Source of the DNA: Clostridiaceae bacterium
GTDB lineage: Bacteria > Bacillota > Clostridia > Oscillospirales > Acutalibacteraceae
Direction of reading: 5' to 3'
DNA length: 5,137 nucleotides
NCBI GenBank assembly: GCA_904501685.1
Contig: CAJGBX010000091.1
Coordinates: forward strand, 1-5,137
Below the pieces are notes generated by a model. The model was not told the DNA's origin. It saw only the letters and a program-made list of their open reading frames with translations, and did not search any database. Position numbers and translations under genes: made by a program. Shown piece by piece: positions 1-4,273 of this stretch (position 1 is its first letter; every line of letters begins with the position of its first letter).

Positions 1-317
1 GTACCGATGACGACGGCAACTTCCTGTGGCCCGGATTCGGCGACAATATGAGAGTTCTTAACTGGATTATTGACCGTTGCGAAGGCAAGGCAGATGCTAC
101 CGAGACTGCTATCGGTTATGTGCCGAAGCCGGAGGATATCGACCTTACCGACCTTGATATGGATATGGACACTCTCAAGAGCATCCTCACCGTTGACAAG
201 GAAATGTGGACTAAGGAATGCGCTGAAATCGAAGAGCACTACAAGAAGTTCGGCGACAAGCTCCCTCAGGAGTTAAGAAAGCAGCTTGAAGCTTTGAAGG
301 CTGCAATCGCCGATTAA
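1..317 (+). CDS. pckG: Phosphoenolpyruvate carboxykinase (GTP), C-terminal fragment
   Basis: The open frame enters from the left edge (first full codon at 3) and runs to TAA at 315-317, giving the last 104 residues. PEPCK interconverts oxaloacetate plus GTP and PEP plus CO2 plus GDP in the cytosol, at the PEP/C4-acid branch point. The fragment begins TDDDGNFLWPGFGDN. The FLWPGFGxN block is the guanine-binding segment of GTP-type PEPCK: the two Phe and the Asn align by memory with human Phe525, Phe530 and Asn533. The following IGYVPKPEDIDL and the acidic helical tail also fit the GTP family's C-terminus and not the unrelated ATP-type PckA. The internal ATG at 48 is not the start, because coding similarity continues upstream of it. 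The catalytic part lies outside the window. The gene converges on rplL and ends before a shared terminator. Confidence 0.93.
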   Translation, partial: TDDDGNFLWPGFGDNMRVLNWIIDRCEGKADATETAIGYVPKPEDIDLTDLDMDMDTLKSILTVDKEMWTKECAEIEEHYKKFGDKLPQELRKQLEALKAAIAD

Positions 318-334
318 TAAACCAAATATAGCAC

Positions 335-371
335 AAAAAAACCTTGCTTGAAAATTCAAGCAAGGTTTTTT
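335..371. terminator. Bidirectional intrinsic terminator between pckG and rplL
   Basis: An 11-bp perfect stem, CCTTGCTTGAA (342-352) with TTCAAGCAAGG (355-365), is flanked by seven A (335-341) and six T (366-371). Read on either strand it is a GC-containing hairpin followed by a U-run. It therefore suits both the plus-strand pckG transcript and the minus-strand rplJL transcript, whose stop codons lie 17 and 34 bp away. Confidence 0.93.
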
Positions 372-405
372 ACTTTTGAAGATATAAATGAATTTGAGTA
401 ATAAA

Positions 406-783
406 TTACTTCAACTCAACCTTAGCGCCGACTTCCTCGAGCTTCTTCTTCATCTCTTCAGCCTCGTCCTTACCTACAGCCTCTTTAAGAGTCTTAGGTG
501 CGCCGTCTACGAGACCTTTAGCCTCTGCAAGGCCAAGACCGGTGATTTCACGAACAGCCTTAATAACCTTAATCTTCTCAGCGCCTGCCTCAGCAAGAAC
601 TACGTCGAATTCGGTCTTCTCCTCAGCTGCGGGACCTGCTGCAACAGCGGGACCTGCAACAGCAACTGCTGCGGCTGCGGATACGCCAAACTCCTCTTCA
701 ACTGCATGTACGAGCTCAGAAAGCTCAAGAACGGTAAGAGCCTTAATCTCTTCAATCATGGCTGTAATTTTCTCAGATGCCAT
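406..783 (-). CDS. rplL: 50S ribosomal protein L7/L12
   Basis: L7/L12 is the multicopy stalk protein of the large ribosomal subunit. Its dimers bind the C-terminal tail of L10, and its mobile C-terminal domains recruit and activate translational GTPases. The product is 125 residues, the usual family length. Residues 1-33 form the helical dimerisation and L10-binding domain (ITAMIEEIKALTVLELSELV). Residues 34-55 are the flexible Ala/Val/Gly/Pro hinge. Residues 56-125 are the C-terminal domain with the conserved factor-binding block KIKVIKAVREITGLGLAEAK (70-89). The ATG at 783 is chosen because GGAGGA at 796-791 lies 7 nt upstream; the longer frame would start at a TTG inside that ribosome-binding site. 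It follows rplJ after a 53-nt A-rich gap without a hairpin, so it should share the rplJ promoter and leader. The usual downstream rpoB is absent; a terminator and convergent pckG follow. Confidence 0.98.
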   Translation of the reverse strand: MASEKITAMIEEIKALTVLELSELVHAVEEEFGVSAAAAVAVAGPAVAAGPAAEEKTEFDVVLAEAGAEKIKVIKAVREITGLGLAEAKGLVDGAPKTLKEAVGKDEAEEMKKKLEEVGAKVELK

Positions 784-836
784 TTTCATTTCCTCCAATA
801 ATTCTAATTTTTTGTTTTTTGTTTTAAGCAGATAAA

Positions 837-1358
837 TTATTCTGCTGCGGGCTCTGCAGCGCCTTCACCGTCTTTATCAACGATGGCCTGAATGACACGG
901 GCGAATGCAGAAATAGGTGCATTGAATGCATTGCAAACTGTTGCGAGAAGGATATCTCTCGGCGGCAGCTTAGCAAGACTGTCGATAGTTGCTAAATCAA
1001 TAACCTTTCCGTCTAAGAAACCGGTCTTGATTTTAAAGCTATCGCTCTTTTCAGCGTACTTGCTTAAAATTCTGGCAGCAGCGACATGGTCATCTGTGCT
1101 GGTAGCAAGTGCTGTTGTTCCCTCAAGGAACGGGTCGATTTCAGCTAAATCGGTGCCGTCAATAGCCTTGTGGAGAAGGGTGTTCTTTACTACAGAGTAG
1201 CAAACGCCTGCCTCACGAAGCTCTTTACGGAGCTTAGTATCATCTGCAACCGAGATACCGTTGTAATCAACGAGAACGCCGGCACATGCAGCTTCAACTC
1301 TAGCCTTGATTTCGGCAACCTGCTGTTGCTTCATTTCCAAAACTGACTGACTGGGCAA
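837..1358 (-). CDS. rplJ: 50S ribosomal protein L10
   Basis: L10 anchors the L7/L12 dimers to 23S rRNA at the base of the ribosomal stalk, and the L10(L12)4 complex also acts as an autoregulator. From the TTG at 1358 the product is 173 residues, normal for the family, beginning MPSQSVLEMKQQQVAEIK as clostridial L10 proteins do. Conserved blocks are GVLVDYNGISVADDTKLRKE (27-46), REAGVCYSVVKNTLL (48-62), the FLEGTTALA motif, and a C-terminal helix ending in an Ala/Glu-rich tail. The TTG start is supported by GGAGGTG at 1371-1365, 6 nt upstream. The frame stays open to 1436, but that extension is leader and attenuator sequence with no L10 similarity. rplK-rplA do not precede it; upstream lie the leader, a promoter and a divergent DUF1653 gene. 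Confidence 0.97.
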   Translation of the reverse strand: MPSQSVLEMKQQQVAEIKARVEAACAGVLVDYNGISVADDTKLRKELREAGVCYSVVKNTLLHKAIDGTDLAEIDPFLEGTTALATSTDDHVAAARILSKYAEKSDSFKIKTGFLDGKVIDLATIDSLAKLPPRDILLATVCNAFNAPISAFARVIQAIVDKDGEGAAEPAAE

Positions 1359-1372
1359 AATATTCACCTCCG

Positions 1373-1412
1373 AAAAATGAAAAGTGCCTGTTCCAAAGAA
1401 ACGGACAGGCAC
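1373..1412 (-). terminator. Leader attenuator hairpin before rplJ
   Basis: On the minus strand GTGCCTGT (1412-1405) pairs with ACAGGCAC (1391-1384). A possible CC/GG pair closes part of the 13-nt loop, and the stem is followed by TTTT, CA, TTTTT (1383-1373). It sits between the L10 leader and the rplJ ribosome-binding site (1371-1365), the place expected of an attenuator. L10(L12)4-dependent termination in the rplJL leader is established in Bacillus subtilis. That this copy works the same way is inferred. Confidence 0.82.
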
Positions 1413-1440
1413 AAAAATAGTCAAAAAAATTAACAATTTA

Positions 1441-1502
1441 AGTGTTCATCCTCGGCAGGCAGACAACCGTCTTTACGCCACAAGCACCTACTGTCTTTGG
1501 AA
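1441..1502 (-). promoter_or_regulatory. Ribosomal protein L10 leader (L10(L12)4-binding RNA)
   Basis: The minus-strand RNA carries the hallmark segments of the Firmicute L10 leader in order: AGACAGTAGGTGC (1496-1484), CTTGTGGCGTAAAGAC, then CTGCCTGCCGAGGATGAACAC (1462-1442; quoted blocks overlap the family consensus AGACAGUAGGUGC and CCUGCCGAGG, recalled from memory). It starts about 5 nt downstream of the inferred transcription start and precedes the attenuator. The RNA should be bound by L10(L12)4 when stalk protein is in excess, lowering rplJL expression. Boundaries are approximate. Confidence 0.9.
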
Positions 1503-1513
1503 TTAACACAAGT

Positions 1514-1542
1514 ATATTATCACAACGATTATTGTTTGTCAA
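1514..1542 (-). promoter_or_regulatory. Sigma-A-type promoter of rplJL
   Basis: On the minus strand a perfect -35 TTGACA (1542-1537) and a -10 TAATAT (1519-1514) are separated by 17 bp. Transcription would start near 1507, immediately upstream of the L10 leader, giving a leader of about 150 nt. This shows that rplJL has its own strong promoter. Confidence 0.88.
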
Positions 1543-1571
1543 GCATTATTTTTAAAATTTTGGATTTGGCC

Positions 1572-1600
1572 TTGAAAACACCGTGTAAAATCCTTATACT
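1572..1600 (+). promoter_or_regulatory. Probable promoter of the DUF1653 gene
   Basis: TTGAAA (1572-1577) and TATACT (1595-1600) are separated by 17 bp, placing the start near 1607, about 25 nt before the ATG. The element is divergent from the rplJL promoter, with 29 bp between the two -35 boxes, so the two may influence each other through local supercoiling. Confidence 0.7.
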
Positions 1601-1631
1601 ATTAAAAAAGATATAAAATGGAGAAAGTATT

Positions 1632-1850
1632 ATGGAAAACGAAATAAAATTAGGCAGATACCGTCATTTCAAAGGAAACGAATATGAGGTTATCGGCATA
1701 GCCAAGCACAGTGAAACCTTAGAGCCGATGGTGGTTTACCGTGCCCTTTACGGCGAATGCGGTCTTTGGGTTCGCCCCCTTAATATGTGGAACGAAACAA
1801 TAACCCGCGACGGCAAAAGCTTTAAACGGTTTGAATTTATCGGTAAATAA
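1632..1850 (+). CDS. DUF1653 family protein
   Basis: This is a small soluble protein of 72 residues and unknown biochemical role. The sequence is a nearly complete DUF1653 domain: GRYRHFKGNEYEVIGIAKHS (8-27), then ETLEPMVVYRALYG (28-41), then LWVRPLNMWNE (45-55) and a closing KRFEFI (65-70). The strand-rich Y/V/F pattern suggests a compact beta fold; this is inference. There is no signal peptide or membrane segment. The ATG at 1632 has GGAG (1620-1623) 8 nt upstream and its own promoter. It is divergent from rplJ and is followed in the same direction, 144 bp later, by a 77-residue gene. No convincing terminator separates the two, so partial readthrough is possible. Confidence 0.9.
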   Translation: MENEIKLGRYRHFKGNEYEVIGIAKHSETLEPMVVYRALYGECGLWVRPLNMWNETITRDGKSFKRFEFIGK

Positions 1851-1886
1851 CAAAATCTGGCCAACCTATACTACAGCCAGGTCGAT

Positions 1887-1925
1887 TTGTGATAATTTAC
1901 CACAATTTGTAAATTATTTTCACAA
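1887..1925. promoter_or_regulatory. Two tandem 19-bp dyads upstream of the 77-residue gene's promoter
   Basis: TTGTGATAATTTACCACAA (1887-1905) and TTGTAAATTATTTTCACAA (1907-1925) are similar imperfect inverted repeats one base apart. The second fits TGTNA-N7-TNACA, the known GlnR/TnrA-type operator pattern, exactly (1908-1924). The first fits with one mismatch. They lie just upstream of the -35 box at 1931; the second is centred about 49 bp before the inferred start. The sequence also forms a larger symmetric ATAATTTAC/GTAAATTAT repeat (1892-1900/1909-1917). The identity of the regulator is inference. Confidence 0.5.
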
Positions 1926-1930
1926 AACTG

Positions 1931-1958
1931 TTGACATTTTTCGACATCGTGCTATAAT
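1931..1958 (+). promoter_or_regulatory. Sigma-A-type promoter of the 77-residue gene
   Basis: A consensus -35 TTGACA (1931-1936) and consensus -10 TATAAT (1953-1958) are separated by 16 bp. The start would be near 1965, inside the third dyad. A consensus promoter overlapped by an operator-like repeat suggests a strong promoter that is repressed under some condition. Confidence 0.87.
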
Positions 1959-1981
1959 AAATGTGAAAATTGTTCACATTT
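1959..1981. promoter_or_regulatory. Operator-like perfect inverted repeat over the transcription start
   Basis: AAATGTGAA (1959-1967) and TTCACATTT (1973-1981) form a perfect 9-bp inverted repeat with a 5-bp centre. The 1962-1978 core matches TGTNA-N7-TNACA. It overlaps the -10 edge and the predicted start, a classic repressor position. It could also form a 5' hairpin in the mRNA just before the ribosome-binding site (1982-1988), so an RNA-level role is an alternative. Confidence 0.65.
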
Positions 1982-1994
1982 GAGGTGGCTTTCG

Positions 1995-2228
1995 ATGGCA
2001 AAACAACAAAATTTTCACAATACATCTTATAAAGTTATTAAAACCGGTGATAAATACGGTATTATCGGTCAATGCGATAATCAGAGAATAACCGTCGAAG
2101 GTCTGACGACTGATTTAAATCGAATAACCGCCTTTGTCGAAATGCTTAACCAAGAGAGACTTGAGCTTTGTCACTTGAAGGAGATCGCAAATGATTATTT
2201 GTGCAATCCCGAGTTCTTTACTTTCTAG
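1995..2228 (+). CDS. Small protein of unknown function, resembles DUF6514
   Basis: I do not recognise a function for this 77-residue soluble protein. It has KYGI (20-23) in a beta-like N-terminal half, then a helical half with FVEMLNQERLELCHL (47-61) and a closing NDYL (66-69). This order (YGI, then lxxLN, then LxxxHL, then a D-Y/F-L helix) resembles, from memory, the small Firmicute family DUF6514; a profile search would settle it. The ATG at 1995 is preferred because GAGGTG (1982-1987) lies 7 nt upstream. The frame opens earlier at a TTG (1980), but that codon overlaps the ribosome-binding site and the operator repeat. The gene has a consensus promoter with three dyads, so it is probably strongly but conditionally expressed. 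Nothing in the neighbours points to its job. Confidence 0.8.
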   Translation: MAKQQNFHNTSYKVIKTGDKYGIIGQCDNQRITVEGLTTDLNRITAFVEMLNQERLELCHLKEIANDYLCNPEFFTF

Positions 2229-2262
2229 CACAATCCGAAACCTGACGCTGTAACATACTGAT

Positions 2263-2298
2263 AAAACACAGCCGCCGGCAATTTCTTGTCGGCGGCTG
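2263..2298 (-). terminator. Terminator of the symporter gene, possibly bidirectional
   Basis: CAGCCGCCGGCA (2269-2280) pairs with TGTCGGCGGCTG (2287-2298) around a 6-nt loop, with one G-U pair. On the minus strand the stem is followed by TGTTTTAT (2268-2261), fitting termination of the symporter transcript, which ends its coding region 17 bp earlier. On the plus strand the stem is followed only by GAAACTTTAG, so termination of the 77-residue gene here is possible but weaker. Confidence 0.82.
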
Positions 2299-2314
2299 AA
2301 ACTTTAGCAGCTAA

Positions 2315-3880
2315 TTAATTTTCTTCATTTTTAATGGCTTCTGCAGCCTCAGCCTGAATCTTGCTGTCATAAGAAAGTATAGGCTCTACGTCCTTTTTCT
2401 TAATCTTACGATCAACATAGTTCTTGGTAATCTTAACAACCAACGGAAGCATTACAACAACACCGATCAAGTTCGGAATCATCATCAAACCGTTGAAGGT
2501 GTCCGAAATATCCCAGGCAAGTGACGAGGTGAGGATTGCACCAAAGATAACGGTGCAAACATGAATAATTCTGAAAACAAAGGTGGTTTTTGCGCCAAAG
2601 AGATACTCCCAAGCCTTTGAGCCGTAATGCGACCAGCCGAGAACGGTTGTAAAAGCAAAGAGGAACATTGCAATCGCAATAAACTTCTGACCGATACCGC
2701 CCCAAGAGAATATTTCGTTAAATGCACCGCCGACCAAGGTAGCGTCGGTAAAGCCCTCGGCAATTTCACCGGTTTTGGCATTGAACACACCGCCGTTTAA
2801 ACCGCCCGAGGTCAAAACTACCAAGGCAGTCATAGTGCAGACTACCATAGTATCTGCGAATACCTCAAAGATACCCCACATACCCTGCTTAACGGGTTCT
2901 TTAACGTTAGAGTTTGAATGAACCATAACCGAAGAACCCAAGCCTGCCTCGTTCGAGAAAACACCGCGCTTAAAGCCCTGCTGTGCGGCAAGCATAATTG
3001 CGCCGCCCAAGGTACCGCCTGCGACAGAACGTACAAAGCTTTCGGGAGCAAAAGCATTAACAAATATAGCCTTAAAAGCCGGAATAATGGCATTATAGTT
3101 GACGCCAATGATAACAAGGCTGCCTGCAACAAAAAGCACAACCATAAAAGGAACAACCTTTTCGGCAACATTGGCAATTCTCTTTAATCCGCCCAAGGTA
3201 ATAAGTGCGGTAAGAGCCATAATTACAATACCTAAAATAATATTGTAAAGCGAAACACCGCCGAAAACCTCAATAGAAGAAATAGCCTTAACATCAAATG
3301 CGGCAGCAACGTTGGAAACGATTTTGTTTACCTGACCCATACTGCCGATACCGAAGGAAGCAAGCATTGTAAAGATACAGAACAAAACTGCCAAGACCTT
3401 ACCAATCCACTTGCAATTTTTCTTTGCACCCAAACCGTCACTGAGGTAGTACATAGCACCGCCGGACCATTCGCCTTTTTCATTTCTGCGACGGAAGAAA
3501 ATACCCAAAACATTTTCGGAATAGTTGGTCATCATACCCAAGAAGGCTGCAACCCACATCCAGAAAACAGCACCTGCACCGCCAACACAAATAGCTGCGG
3601 CAACACCGGCAATATTACCGGTACCTACGGTTGCTGCCAGAGCAGTACACAAAGCCTGGAACGGAGAAACCGCACCCTTTTCTTTAGTGTGCCCGATAAC
3701 ATCCTTTTTGAAAAGACTTCCAATAGTATTGTTCCACCAATGCTTCAAATGAGAAATCTGAAACACTTTAGTGAAAACAGTGGCAAGTACGCCGGTGCCG
3801 AGTAGAAGAATAAGACCTGTCCAACCCCAGACAACGCCATTAATACTGCCATTGATTTCGGCGATTTTGTCTAAAAACAT
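2315..3880 (-). CDS. Alanine/glycine:cation symporter (AGCS family), probably glycine-linked
   Basis: This 521-residue polytopic inner-membrane protein belongs to the AGCS (DAACS/AlsT-like) family, which couples Na+ or H+ to uptake of alanine, glycine or related amino acids. Visible family blocks are SPFQALCTALAATVGTGNIA (72-91), then GGAGAVFWMWVAAFLG (100-115), which fits the AGCS signature, and SGGAMYYLSDGLG (139-151). Later come SNEAGLGSSVMVHS (309-322) and VKQGMWGIFEVFADTMVVCT (330-349). About ten hydrophobic segments run from residue 17 to 483, followed by a charged C-terminal tail rich in Lys and Glu. The length is slightly above the usual 450-490 because of this tail. The ATG at 3880 has AGGAGG 8 nt upstream. 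A glycine riboswitch and terminator precede it, pointing to glycine as substrate or signal. It is a single-gene unit, convergent with the 77-residue gene and divergent from pnuC. Confidence 0.96.
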   Translation of the reverse strand: MFLDKIAEINGSINGVVWGWTGLILLLGTGVLATVFTKVFQISHLKHWWNNTIGSLFKKDVIGHTKEKGAVSPFQALCTALAATVGTGNIAGVAAAICVGGAGAVFWMWVAAFLGMMTNYSENVLGIFFRRRNEKGEWSGGAMYYLSDGLGAKKNCKWIGKVLAVLFCIFTMLASFGIGSMGQVNKIVSNVAAAFDVKAISSIEVFGGVSLYNIILGIVIMALTALITLGGLKRIANVAEKVVPFMVVLFVAGSLVIIGVNYNAIIPAFKAIFVNAFAPESFVRSVAGGTLGGAIMLAAQQGFKRGVFSNEAGLGSSVMVHSNSNVKEPVKQGMWGIFEVFADTMVVCTMTALVVLTSGGLNGGVFNAKTGEIAEGFTDATLVGGAFNEIFSWGGIGQKFIAIAMFLFAFTTVLGWSHYGSKAWEYLFGAKTTFVFRIIHVCTVIFGAILTSSLAWDISDTFNGLMMIPNLIGVVVMLPLVVKITKNYVDRKIKKKDVEPILSYDSKIQAEAAEAIKNEEN

Positions 3881-3894
3881 AACAACTTCCTCCT

Positions 3895-3933
3895 AAAAAA
3901 TAAAAAATAAAAAGCCGCCTTACAAAAGCGACT
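3895..3933 (-). terminator. Riboswitch expression-platform terminator
   Basis: On the minus strand AGTCGCTTT (3933-3925) pairs with AAGGCGGCT (3921-3913), including two G-U pairs, around a TGT loop. Runs TTTTT, A, TTTTTT, A, TTTTTT follow down to 3895, ending at the symporter ribosome-binding site (3894-3889). This is a complete intrinsic terminator between the aptamer and the start codon, so the riboswitch should control transcription and not only translation. Confidence 0.88.
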
Positions 3934-3956
3934 CCAAAGAAAGAAAAAAGAAAATA

Positions 3957-3979
3957 TTTTGAAAATAGTGATTTCAAAA
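3957..3979 (-). other. AT-only hairpin between aptamer and terminator
   Basis: TTTTGAAA (3979-3972 on the minus strand) and TTTCAAAA (3964-3957) form a perfect 8-bp inverted repeat with a 7-nt loop. It begins on the last two bases of the aptamer P1 helix and is followed by a U-rich stretch. It is weak thermodynamically, so it may be a pause or spacer element or simply AT-rich background. Confidence 0.4.
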
Positions 3980-4057
3980 CTCTATCCTTTTGCCTGAGAG
4001 ATTCGGAAGCAACGCTTCCTTGCACCTTCGGCACTCATAAATGAGATTCTCCAGAGT
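3978..4057 (-). promoter_or_regulatory. Glycine riboswitch, single aptamer
   Basis: The minus-strand RNA shows the conserved glycine aptamer: P1 ACTCT (4057-4053) with AGAGTT (3983-3978), then GGAGA, the core CCGAAGGTGCAA (4031-4020), a GGAAGCGTTGCTTCC hairpin (4019-4005), and AATCTCTCAGGCAAAAGGAT (4003-3984). These match the family core segments CCGAAGG-GCAA and CTCTCAGGCAAAAGGAC, recalled from memory. Only one aptamer fits, because the promoter lies about 57 bp upstream of P1. A small CCGG/CCGG hairpin (4087-4069) lies 5' of the aptamer, where singlet riboswitches may carry a reduced 'ghost' aptamer. Glycine binding should stabilise P1 and set the downstream terminator; direction is discussed in the findings. 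Confidence 0.95.
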
Positions 4058-4113
4058 CCCCTCTGATACCGGTTATTTTCACTTCCGGCACTTCATCGGG
4101 CTTTGATGCGACA

Positions 4114-4142
4114 AGTATAGCACAGTATTTTTGCGATTGCAA
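4114..4142 (-). promoter_or_regulatory. Promoter of the riboswitch-symporter unit
   Basis: On the minus strand TTGCAA (4142-4137) and TATACT (4119-4114) are separated by 17 bp. Transcription would start near 4107, about 50 nt before aptamer P1. This start leaves no room for a second glycine aptamer upstream. Together with the riboswitch and terminator (3895-4057), it accounts for most of the gene-free stretch 3881-4273. Confidence 0.75.
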
Positions 4143-4211
4143 GAAAAATTTACAAATTATATCAAAATAATTCATATTTTGTCGGTTTGCACAAATTTCC
4201 TGATATTTTCA

Positions 4212-4239
4212 TTGACTTTTAATGTACTCGTGTTAAAAT
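4212..4239 (+). promoter_or_regulatory. Promoter of pnuC
   Basis: TTGACT (4212-4217) and TAAAAT (4234-4239) are separated by 16 bp, with a TG at 4231-4232 giving an extended -10 (TGTTAAAAT). The inferred start near 4246 leaves a leader of only about 28 nt, so no riboswitch of the kind sometimes found before pnuC can fit downstream of it. Confidence 0.75.
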
Positions 4240-4273
4240 CAAAAGCAGTGTTGAAAATTTTGAGGAGTATTTT

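Noticed and set aside
388..801. Open frame of 137 codons on the plus strand opposite rplL
   Set aside because: It is the antisense shadow of rplL. It is Cys/Leu-rich with no family resemblance and no ribosome-binding site, while the minus strand encodes an unmistakable L7/L12.
1359..1436. 26-codon N-terminal extension of rplJ
   Set aside because: The extension reads through the attenuator hairpin and ribosome-binding site and has no L10 similarity. The TTG at 1358 gives the normal family start.
1857..1880. CTGGC/GCCAG inverted repeat after the DUF1653 gene as a terminator
   Set aside because: The stem is only 5 bp with a 14-nt loop and no U-run follows, so it does not support a terminator call.
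1959..1981. Rex (redox repressor) site
   Set aside because: The half-sites TGTGAA/TTCACA resemble Rex, but the spacer is 5 bp where the Rex operator needs 4, and the other two dyads fit the GlnR/TnrA spacing better.
3840..4034. 64-codon minus-strand frame overlapping the symporter start
   Set aside because: It is translated from the glycine riboswitch and terminator RNA, with no ribosome-binding site and no recognisable protein features.
4178..4195. TTTGT/ACAAA dyad upstream of the pnuC promoter as an NAD-related operator
   Set aside because: The arms are only 5 bp in AT-rich sequence and match no operator I can name, so it is not distinguishable from background.
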